Positions 16,485 through 28,400 of a stretch of 64,000 nucleotides of DNA are shown here, piece by piece. This stretch comes from Diphasiastrum complanatum. Lineage: Eukaryota; Streptophyta; Lycopodiopsida; Lycopodiales; Lycopodiaceae. Where the stretch lies: the NCBI GenBank assembly GCA_029204225.1, contig CM055095.1, forward strand, positions 59,232,865-59,296,864. The letters run 5' to 3'. Both the position numbers and the translations under genes were made by a program. Under the pieces are notes generated by a model. It was given only the letters and a program-made list of their open reading frames with translations. It was not told the origin of the DNA and searched no databases. Numbering within the stretch: position 1 is the stretch's first letter; each line of letters starts with the position of its first letter.

Positions 16485-19400
16485 TTAGTTATTGCTTAGA
16501 CGTGCCTCAGGCAGGCGAGCATTGGTATGCCTCCTAGGAACCCCAATCTCACAAGCATTCACCTTAGCAGCAAACCGCAAGGAGCAAAGTGATTCGTTCA
16601 ATGATTTTGAGTCTGGAGCAATGTTGACAAACATTAGCGTTTTTGAATCGCCCCCTAGGCATGGCTGCCCATCAACATCACACCCAAACAAAGGATCAGC
16701 TCTAAGTTCTTACAGAGCTCAAAATAGATACACTAAGGAAGAAGATAATATATCAACCAGCAATTCTAGAACACGTCCAACAGTTATAACCTGTAGAAGG
16801 TAAGTCAGCTTGGAGTTACGATATGGAATGTGGTTCTCCTTATTGCCAATGGCCAGAATGACATCTCCCAGACTTGATAAACTTTTGTTTATTGCCTGTA
16901 CACGCCCATGTTGCTATAGTAAGTAAGTCAACTTACGGGCACTTAAAGCCAAGACAATTGATGCCTGTTAGTGAGTGGTAAAGCCTCATGATCGTCAAGT
17001 TATCTACAATCAGAAAATTCTATACTACTTTGACGTTGCTTGCAAATTCCAGGTATTGCTATTGACCTGCGTCTCCTTTAAGCGTTCACCAGTTGCACAG
17101 CTCCTTGATAGGCGCTCACTTCCAGCCAAATCAATAAGATTAAGCACTCCATGTACCTGCTGCTCTGTGCTCTGAAACAAAGATAAGGTTGAAACATGTA
17201 TGTTCTATTGGCAGATCATAGTTCAACAGAAATTACGACGACGTCTTGTCTTAGATATGATTCTGGAGCCTGATAAATTATGCTTCTTGGTTTCCAAGGG
17301 GAGGCTCGAACCTGGAACCAAAGAAACTTTGGATGCCAAGTCAACCAACTGAGCCAACCCCGTTGGGTGGAGCCTGATAAATTATGACGAGCTGAGTAGC
17401 ATAAGAATTCCTAGCTCACCTCATTAGTTCCTGTAATACGCAAAGTGAATACGCAGTGGCTTCGAGAAGAATGATCGTTCATTGCAGTCTTACCCACAGT
17501 TCTGCAAATGCAGGATCAAGTCATCAGCTAAGAAGGAAAAGGCAGTACTATGAAGTAGCTCGCAACATCCTGATCTTGCTCAATGCTGAGGGAGCTGTGC
17601 TGCTCGTTCAAAAGGCCTTACAGAAGAGGGAGAGTGTATAGAGAGAACCTGCTCTGAGCGGCACGCCGCAACAACGAAGATACTTCTTTCCAGCTTGATA
17701 CTTCAACGATCGTAAGGTCCGTTACGAAAGTGTTGCCATTTGGTTCATGCTTTACAACGTGTTGCTTTGCTGGGGTTCCACCATCGCTTCGCTGTGAGTC
17801 TAAACTGGTGCGCCGTGAATTTGCGAGGAGGTCACGAATAGTTTCGTTGTAGATTTCAAGCATTGAAGCCTGGCAAACAAGGTCGCAGGTTGTAGCATGT
17901 TACTCGCTAGAAAATATCCACAACAGATTTTTAAAGTCAATAAATTAACGAATTCTGATGCTAGATTCGAAACACATTTTGCAATGTCACCAGCTTTTGA
18001 AAATATCGATCCATCAAAAACTTCCCGTGATTCAACTCAAAACACCAAGTTAAGAGAACAGAAGAAAACCATTGGAAATCTTCCCACAAAATTTATAATA
18101 GTATTAACAAATCTGCAAATGCCAAATTTATCTCTGATTTATCTCATATTTCGACAAACGACAAGGCAAATGACAAGAAAAACTCCAAGACACTGGCGCA
18201 TTCTGATCACTGACAATGCTTCAAAGGTCAATTCAATAATTGAAGCTCAGATAAGTGAAAAAGATAGGAGCGGACCTGCATTGTGAATTTCCACCCTTGA
18301 GCTTGAAGTGCCTGACTTGACTGAAAAATCTGCTCCACGGACCTTGGTATGACACCTCTTTGGTCCAAGTTGTCTGGATGCCCCAACATGGTATGTGTTT
18401 TGCCTGATCCTGTTTGACCATAAGCAAAAATGCAAACCTGCATCCCTCTCCCACTGTCAGTCCACCTTTACTGCGAAAGGTTGCATTCAATAGCGGCTGA
18501 AAGCCAACTTCTATTGAAATCTTCAGTAATTAAGATACTTTGAAGTTGCAGTTTTCAAAGAGGTAATGACACATTGTATGCTATCACCAAGCTTCGTTCT
18601 TCACAAGTTGCTATAACAGCCTGAGGTAGAAACCTTAACTACTGATGCCAAAATTCTTAGACACTACTTGAAGTTATTTTGATCCACTTCACCTACTTTC
18701 AGGTCGAGATCTTGGACATCGACTGGTGGATTTATAGCGATGACTAACAAAATAGGCGTTTATGCTATGAATTTTTATGGCATTAAGCAATAACATCCTG
18801 ATATCAGGTGCTCAAGAAGCTTGCTTGTATGCTTCAAAATGATTAATGAATGTCATAGAAGCGAAACAAACTCTGAATATTTCCTAGCAATGGGGGACTG
18901 CTATATAGACATGCTATTCCACATTTTCTAATTAAATTCCTGCTTGGGTCGACAAATACTGCACCAGTCCTAGAAAATGGTATTAACTCTTTCCCTGAGA
19001 TCAACCATGAGTTGTTTAAGTAGGGGAAAAGCCCTTTTTGGGTGAATAACCTCATCTTTGTGATGTACTAGTTGCCAAATGACGACATTTTCCAGAATGT
19101 AGCAGCCAAAAAACAGTTTTTAAAATAGCAGCAACTGATAGAGATGTTCCCAATTTAACTACAAGATTACAAATGTAAGACTGTTCGACTAGAGAAAAGT
19201 AGAGCAATAATTTGCTCACATCCACTAAACCCATGACAGAAGTGTGATTATCTGACCGTCTGAGAGGACTCAAGAATCAAAAAATCAGGACCCTAGTCTC
19301 AAATATCACTCATTTATCTTATCCAAGTACTCATATTACCAAAGTAAACAAGCTTCTCTTATTGGTATGACATTGATATAAGATTCTAAAAAGTGATTTA

Positions 19401-22400
19401 GTAGGACTACTAACAACATATTGACTCAACGAACATCAACAAGCCCAATAATGTAAAAGCGTACGTTACGCCCCCTACTCTGAAAAACATTTCAGTAAAC
19501 ATGTGCATATAAAAGACCATAAATTTGAAATCAATACCTTGGCCCTTGGTGTGCTATACAATGTAACTAATGTGAAAGCCACAAAACAAAAAAAATTGCC
19601 TACTGTGTCAATATCCCATAGATAAGCACAAAAATGCAAATCTTGAATGTGTGTTTGCCGCAAGAGTATAGATGTTGAGCTAAAAGCCAAAATATGAAAC
19701 AAACAAACATTTAGACAAAACAGTCTCTACCAAAATGGACCAAAATGCCAAAAGGAAGATCTAATCACAAATGTTGCAAGAATCCAAGAGAGCAGCAACT
19801 AAAAGAGTCCTTAGACATCACCACAAACAAAAGCTACTCAAAGGGAGCATGCATGCCTTAGAAGCCGCATTAGGAGTTACATTAAAGACAACCAAGAATG
19901 CCAAATGTAGAAAGAGAAAAGAATCGGTGTGGTGGTATACAAAGATCCACGAATAAGAGTTGGCTCAGATGAATTTTAGCTAGTCGGATGAAACAAGAAT
20001 GCCTTATAGTAGGAATAGAAAATGGGCCAATACACCCATAATGTTAGAGTCAAGTTTGACTCCAGCATGACCTCGGCACGACTGCTACCAGTCACGGCTT
20101 GAGGCCAAGTATTGGCGAAGGGCGATAACCGGAGGGGACATTTGTCCCTGGCTAGGATCGGCGCATTATAAACAATGACCCAATGTGACCGCCTGACAAG
20201 TTGTCAAAGACATGGTGAATTGTCAAGATCCTAGCCGTCAGTCACGAGATGCTACTCGACAAGTAGCCAAGGTGACCAAGTGGGTCATAGGTCGTTGGCA
20301 AGGTATCTATGAGTCACTCAATATTTACAGGTCACAATGACATTCATGCAAAGTGGATTGTTGCAGTTGCTACGATTGGAAGGTTCATTCTACACACCGG
20401 CCTTTTGGTTTCACGAGCTTGGAGAAAGAGGTTTGTAACAGTTGGAATCAAACCCACATTCTAGAGAGAATGTGGAAACAAGCCATTTCTTTTAATTTCT
20501 GGGAAAATTTGCGACAAGGAAAGATTGCAGGTGGATTGATACTATAAATCACTGAAATATGAGTGCATTAACATGTTCTTTGGACAAGCATAGAGCAACA
20601 AAGCTGATACTTGCAAAAACGGCCAAAATTTCAAGTGTTGGGCAGGCACTTTTTTCAATAGAAAAACACTTGAAACTTGGTTAGGCCATATAATTGGACC
20701 AGATTTTGGGGACATCTTTCTAACCCTAAAGCACTGCCTAGGAAGGGTCACAAAAATGTGCAAAGAATGATCATTTTTTAGTAAAATCCAATTTTTGAGC
20801 GTTTTTTAGAGTTCAGAATTGAAGTTTCATAAATCTCGGGTTTCTTACTGACATTTGGAACGTATATTCCTTGGAGGTCAACCTACTATGGATAGAGACT
20901 CAGCAATTTTTTCGACCTGATTGCAAGTGATTTACATCTGAGTCAAGGCTGTTCTTTAACCTTTTTGTAGCTGGAAGAATAAAAAATTCTGGCAGCCCTA
21001 AGATTTTCTGGTTTCAAAAGCTGAATACTATTTTATCATCTTCGAATGCTCATCTACAGTGTGTACAACATGTATCATCAAGGTCAAGGAGTAATCTATC
21101 TGTTCTCTCTCTTTATGAAAGAAAAACTTCTTTGTTTCGCTTGAAAGACAAGAACGAGAGATTTTTTCGTGTTTCCTCTCAATATTTTATCCATTATGGT
21201 AGACGACCACATTGATATCAATTACGGACTACAGGATACAAGCCTACTGGGCTACTCTGCATATATTCCGCAGGCCTCTTTACATTTACTGTTGATTATG
21301 TATATTTCTAGTTACGCATTTTATATTAGTCATGTACAGGCCCCAAAGCCTTTTTATATGCTCATGACCTGCACTGGGTCCTTTTTTATGACATTGACTG
21401 GCCTTGGGCCCTTATTATATTGTTATATGTGGAGTGGGGGCCCGTAGGAGGGCGCACTATTTTCCCTCCACATTTTGCCTCCCTTTACTTTTGAATTCCT
21501 ATTTTAGGGTTCATTGGTAGGGTATTTATAGGGGCATTTGTACACTCATTTTTCAAATTATTGATTGGTATTGCTTGGGCTCTTTGTGGGAGAACCTATT
21601 GTCTTGTCTATTGCTTGTAGGGCTTTAGTCTATTGCTGTCTTTTATGGCTTCATTGATTCAACACCTGAGATTTTGATCATAACTTGGTATCAGAGCACT
21701 TTCCTGATTGCTGAATTTCGGATCTGATTTTTTGATTGGGTGCCCATTTTCCTTGCTGATTTTTCTCTCTTTGCTGAGGGCTTTTGTCTCTTTCTTCAGC
21801 AACATTCAGCACAGTTTGGAGGAGGACCAACTTCCATCAGAGCATTTTCCTTGGCGGAGCTTTAGCAGATAGTTAGCGAAAGTACTTCCGCTAAATTTGG
21901 CGGCTGGAAAAAAAAATTTGGACAAATAATTTCCGGTGCCCAAGTTCCAAATCCTTTTCCCTCTTTTTTTTTGAATCCTCCATTTGATTCAAGGAGAGGA
22001 TTCCCAGCCATCTTTTCAGCATTGATTGGAGGCTGTCCAGCGCCCTACTTCATCACATTTTTCAGCCATTGTTCCAGCAGAGTTTCAGCCATATTTCAAT
22101 TTTGATTGGAGGCTGTCCATCGCCCTATTTCAGCCATATTTTCAGCATTGATTGGAGGCTGTCCAGCGCCCACTTTCATTCTCCTTGTGGTCACATTTTC
22201 CAACCAGCTCTTCGCACACACTTGGAGCTCTATCGAGAGGTATCTTTGCTGGTTTTTCTTGCTTTCCACACCTTTTCTTGACATTTGTCATTTCCTTTCT
22301 TGCTCTTAGTGTCGTTTGTGTACCTAAAACGTAATTGGGGTGACGACAAAAGTCCGCTCCCTCCGATAGTAAGCTTTTCTTACACTCTCTTCACTTCCTG

Positions 22401-25400
22401 CATTCCTTGACCATGGATACTTCCCCTACATCTTCTGAGCCTCGCATAATATCTTCCACTTACCTTGACGAAGTACGGCATGAATTCCGAGATCATCTTA
22501 GGGAAGCCATGAGTGATGTACGCACTGATTTACGCCAGGAGTTACGAGAGACGTTCACTGCTCTTTCTGCCCAGATTGCTACACTATCATTACAGTCCAG
22601 TGTTTCTCCACTATCTCCACTTGTTCTGCCACAACGTACATTTCCACCACCCGAGACTCCTTCATCTTTTGGTCCTTTGCCACGAGACTTTAAGGATAAG
22701 GTTCAGCTTACTGTGTATTCTAGGTCATCCGATGGGAATGAACTCGAGAATCGGTATTCTAAGCTTGAGACCTACTTCCTTATGTTTCCTAAGACTGACA
22801 TTCAGCGGATACATTTGGCTGCTTTACATTTGGAGGGCCGTGCTGCTACTTGGTGGCGCATGTTTCGCCAAACGACTTCACACCCTGGCCTTGCTAGTTG
22901 GACAGAGTTTAAGACAGCACTCCGCCTAGCGATGATTGATCCTCAGTGGCTTATTTGATAGCGCGACATCTTTCGCAGTTTATCTCACACTGGTGACTTG
23001 GCTGCTTATACGACACGGTTTACAGAGCTTTCCTATCTATTCCCAGATATTTCTACATTGGAGCTCATCTCTCGCTACGTTGCTGGTCGACGAGGCGCAC
23101 TCAGGTATGATGTTTCTTCTTTTTTTCCACTCACTCTTTCTCACGCCAACTCCCTTGCTACCGCACTGCAGCACAAGTACTCTCCCATCTCTTCCTTTGT
23201 TTCTCATCCTCCTTTTCGTATGTCTATTGTTGAGCGCGAGGAAGTCCAACGTCAGGTGTCTGATTTATTACGTCAAGGCCTTATTGTTCCTAGCCACAAT
23301 CCTTTTGGTGCTCCTGTTTTACTTGTTGATAAGAAGGATGGTACTAAACGTCTATGTATTGATTATCGTGCTTTAAATAAACTTACTATCCGTAATCAGT
23401 ACCCTATCCCTCATATGGATGACCTGTTTGACCAGTTAGGCCAAGCCAAGATCTTTTCTAAACTAGACCTCCGTTCCGGTTATCACCAGATTCATATGCA
23501 TCCTCCTGATGAGCACAAGACAACTTTCCGTACCCACTTTGGTCTGTATGAGTTTCGTGTCCTTCCTTTTGGTGTTACCAATGGCCCGCCTACTTTTCAG
23601 AATGTCATGAATAACATCTTTCGTCCTCTGCTTGGAAAGTGTGTCATTGTTTATTTTGACGATATCCTCATTTATAGCACCACTCTCTCTCTTCATGTTC
23701 AACACGTTCGATCTGTTTTTGTTTTGTTAGTTACTCATCATCTGTATGCTAAACGTTCTAAATGTTCTTTTGTTGTTGTACAAATCGAGTTTTTGGGCTT
23801 CTTTGTTACTAATGGTACTGTTCGTCTCGACCCTCGTAAGGTCCGTTCTATTCTTTCATGGCATGTGCCTGCTGATGTTCATGATGTTCGTATGTTTCTT
23901 GGTCTTGCTATCCATCTTCGTAAACCAGTTGCTCATTTTGCCACTCTTGCATCTCCTTTGCATGCTCTGTTGAAAAAGGAAACTTCGTTTGCTTGGACTC
24001 CCGCATGTCAGTCAGCTTTTGATACTTTGAAGGTTAAGCTTACCACTGCCCCTGTTTTATGTCTTCCAGATTTTTCCCAGCGTTTTGCTGTTGAGACTGA
24101 TGCTAGTTCCACAAGATTAGGTGCTTTGTTACGTCAGCGTCAGTGTGTTATTGCATATGAATCCCTTCGTCTTCGTTCGTATGAGCAACGCTATTCCACT
24201 CATGAAAAAGAGTTGCTTGCTATCATTTATGCTTTAAAGAAGTGGCGTCATTATCTGTATCGTGTTTTTACTGATCACCAGTCACTTCGTTATTTGTATA
24301 CACAAAAGGATCTTAGTGATCGTCAGTACCGTTGGCTTCAGTTTTTATAGTCCTTTCATTTTGATATTCATTATAAGCCTGGTAAAAGTAACGTTGTTGC
24401 TGATGCTTTGTCTCGTTTACCTGCTCTTACTTACAGTCTTGTTACGTCTCCCCACTCTTGGTATGATGATCTTCCTCAGGCTTATGCCACATGTCCAGAC
24501 TTTCATGATATTATGTCGTCTTCCTCTCGTCCTTCGTCTCACCCTCACCAGGTTTATTCCATTGTTAATCATCGTTTGTTTTACTATGGTTCGTTATGTA
24601 TTCCCAGCACTCTCGACATACGTCCACAGCTCCTTCTTGATGCCCATTCCTCTCCTGTTGGTGGCCATTTTGGTTTTCAGAAGTCCTTGTTCCGTTTGAA
24701 AGAACATTTTTATTGGCCTTCCATGAAGCGTGAGCTTTCCCACCTTATTCATACTTGTGATTTTTGCCTTCGTAACAAGTATTCCCGTGAAAAACTTGGC
24801 GGTCTCCTTCAAAGTTGGCCTATTCCTTCTTGCCAGTGGACTGATATATCTATGGACTTCATTTTAGGTCTTCCCCGTACTCAGCGTGGTCATGACTCTT
24901 GTTTGGTGGTAGTTGATAGGTTTTCTAAACAACCTCATTTCATACCAGTCAGATGTACTATTACAGCAAAGCAGTGTGGTCGTATATTTATTTCTGAGAT
25001 TTTCCACTTACATGGTCTCCCACGATCTATACTTACTGATCGGGATACCAAGTTTACATCAGGTTTTTGGACAGAGCTTATGCATATCTTGGATGTTAGG
25101 ATACTTATGGGCACTGCTTCTCATTCTTCTGCGGATGGTCAGTCTGAGGTTATTAACCGGGTATTGGAGGAATATTTACAACATTATGTTTCTCCTTCTG
25201 GTCGTGATTGGGATCAGCATTTATGTTTGGCTGAGTATAGTTATAACAGTTCTGTTAGTTCCAGCACAGGTGTTTCTCCTTTCCTGCTTGCTCATGGATA
25301 CTCACCAGTTCTACCCGGTATACCTGCTCCTCCAGATGATGCACCTGTTACTATTTCATCTTATCTTTCGAGTGCTCGGGAGATTATTACTAGAGCTACT

Positions 25401-28400
25401 ACTCATTTACATCATATTCAGCAGCGGTACAGGACCATTGTTGATCGTCATCGACGCCATGTTGAGTTTACAGAGGGAGATACTGTTTTTCTCCGGTTAC
25501 GCTTTGCTCGCCATCGTTTTGTACAGGGTCTTGCATCTACTGAGAAGCTTGCGCCACGCTATTATGGGCCTTTTCAGATTCTTGAGCGCCTCAGTCCAGT
25601 TACATATCGTCTTGAGTTACCTGTTGCTACTCGAGCTTGTGATATCTTTCATGTCAGTTTATTACGTGCTGCTATTGATGATGATGCTCCTCGAGATTCC
25701 TCATTTCCTACAAATCCAGAGCTTTTTCCATTCCTGCCAACTGCTATTTTACAGGTGCGCTTATTGCATAGTCGTCGCCATCGGCAGGTTCAGTTTTTGG
25801 TCCAGTGGGATGGTCGTCCTATTGAGGAGGCTACTTGGGAGCCCATTGATGTTTTTTATCATACCCCTATCTTGGCTACTCAGGCTCGATCACTTGCAGC
25901 TACCATTGCTTCTCGGGATGCTCCGGCTTCTCTTGATGTTCCTTTCTCAAATGGGATATCTTGATGCAGTATTTTTCTCTGGCACTGGTTCTTATCTTAT
26001 TTTGTCTACATTGGGGGCAATGTTCTTTATAGCCAGGGAGAGTTACGGACTATAGGATACAGGCCTACTGGGCTACTCTGCATATATTCCGCAGGCCTCT
26101 TTACATTTACTGTTGGTTATGTATATTTCTAGTTACGCATTTTATATTAGTCATGTACAGACCCCAAAGCCTTTTTATATGCTTATGACCCGCACTGGGT
26201 CCTTTTTTATGACATTGACTGGCCTTGGGCCCTTATTATATGGTTATATGTGGAGTGGGGGCCGAAGTAGGAACAAGTCCTCTAACTGTTACTATATCCC
26301 AACTTTCTTTTTCTTCGAGAAGGCTATCCATGTTGAACTTCCAAACACTATAATTAACGCCATCTAGCTTGCCAACTTCATTAGACAACCTTTAAAAAGG
26401 ATAAGATATGAATAAATTCAAAAAAAATAAAAATAAACTAGGATTTGGACCCCACCTGAGATATTATGGAACTTGATGAATACCCCTCAGCTTCTAGCTT
26501 CGAATTTATCACACTATGGTTGTTCTAGCCCTTATCCAAGATCCACTTGGCACCTTCACAGGATCTCCCTACCAAAAGGTATAATGTATGTTTTTGAGAT
26601 CGATATGTTTGGTCAGCGCCCTAATTCCTCACAAGCTGCTCTTTAAAAGTTATAAAATTTTGCTTTGAACTCGCTTTGTTCGCCATGGCTGTCATCCTCA
26701 CAATGATAGCTCTACATCAATACCAGCTGCAATCTATAAACATCCCTACTACTAGTAGGTCATCCATTTTCAACTACGTGCCTTGGTTCTCTTATCGATG
26801 TTGATGCCTTTGGGAGGCATAGTTCCATCCATCAAGCATGATTCAATCGCAAATAGCCGATGAGTTCATAGTCCCGAGTTTTCAAACTGCAACTTTAGTT
26901 TACACATTTTGGCAACTTCTACAATTAATGCAATCCATAGTTCCCGAGAATGCAATGATTAAGTCTGATTTGAGTATTTCAAGCTAACATTTCTTGACAT
27001 ATGTACATGAAACGACAAGAATACAATCACTGTTGACATGTATATAGAATTAAGAAAGTTACATTATCATATGATTGCTTAATGGTGTTGTGCAAACTAT
27101 AGGGGGAGTACTTGCAATGTTGCTTTTTGGAATATATATGCTACATAGATATGACACCTAATGTCTGATAATGTGGCAATAGCTTGTAACTGAAGAACAT
27201 CCAAACAAACTATAGTGATTCTAATGCTTGCAAACCGATAAACATTGAAGTGCTCAAAGCACTGAAAGTCTTGACAGAAACTAGCACCAACAAAATTCAT
27301 AGATGAGGACCATTTCAATGAGGCTATATACCTTATAACCATCTAAGGCACTTTGGACTAACTGAGAAATCTCGATGAACACATCTTCTTGAGCAGCCTC
27401 GGGACCAAACACCTTGTCAAAAGTGAATGTATATTTTTGACCTGGAAATTTCAAAGTTGTAAAGCTTTCAATCCTTGTTAAGCTTGGGAAACTGTCTATT
27501 TACAGTAAACCAAAGTAGTCTACAGGTCATCAATAAAACTCATACCACCCTTTAAATTATTAAATTATTGTTGAAATCTTCCAGAACATTTATGGTAGCC
27601 AGATGTGGTTTACCAACCCTGTGGCTGAAAAAGTTCTATGGCATGGCCAACGAGCTCCCCAGAGTTAGGATATTGAACAACGGCAGAATCTCCTCCAGAG
27701 TCTTCCTCGTCAGGGAGTAGAGGCCTTACTCGACAAAAAACTCTTATATTTCCTTTCAGTTCCTGTTAGCATTCAAGCTAATTCAGACATTCAGGGCTTG
27801 TGACTGATTTGAGCATACAACTTGAAAACTGCTTCTATCAGTAGCTTGTGACATCAAAATGATAGATAGAATTGTTAAAATATATGACGACAGAGAGATT
27901 GCACTGCTAATACGTCTGACAAATACAACTCAAATTAATGTGAGAAAAACTAGAAAGCCCACATGACTAAAGAAGTTCAAAATATGCACAAATTAGCCTG
28001 GAACGCACCTGAATGGTGTTATGTAGTTTGCGGCGCAGCAACTCGCCTTCATGGAGTTTTTGATCTGCTTCAGCCAGCTGCTTCTGTAACTGTTCCAATT
28101 TTGATATGCTATCATGACCTTCCTTTCTCTGCCAAGCCAGTGAGGCTTCTGCCACCTGAAAGCAGCAAAAAATTTCTTTCATTCAACATGTCTGGTTTCA
28201 TGTCTGGTTTGGAGCTTAACCCATTAGGATTCCCTAAAGAAACTTTTACAAGATCCATATGACCACAGCATACAATTTCTGATTTCTAAAGCATAGTTGA
28301 GTAAACTTCTCAACTCAAATAATAATTTACTAGTTTTTAATCGCATCAGGCTTCACATAGAAATTATCATATAGCAATTCTTCGAGATACCCCTTGATAT

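Larger units (their letters stand above)
21222..26263 (+). mobile_element. Ty3/gypsy chromovirus inside a kinesin intron
   Basis: An LTR retrotransposon on the plus strand, antisense to its host gene. It has a truncated 5' LTR (21222-21680), a primer binding site (TTGGTATCAGAGC, 21685), gag-pol in one frame (22413-25964), a polypurine tract GGGGGCAA before 26021, and a 3' LTR (26021-26263) that breaks off after ~243 bp. The 221 bp shared by the LTRs differ at about seven positions with no indel (~97% identity), so insertion is fairly recent. Three in-frame stops and a missing protease region make it non-autonomous. Both outer ends are lost, so no target duplication can be read. Confidence 0.9.

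Noticed and set aside
24913-26055. 380-codon open frame rich in Leu/Ile on the plus strand
   Set aside because: It overlaps the chromovirus integrase in another frame; the hydrophobic composition results from reading T-rich codons out of frame.
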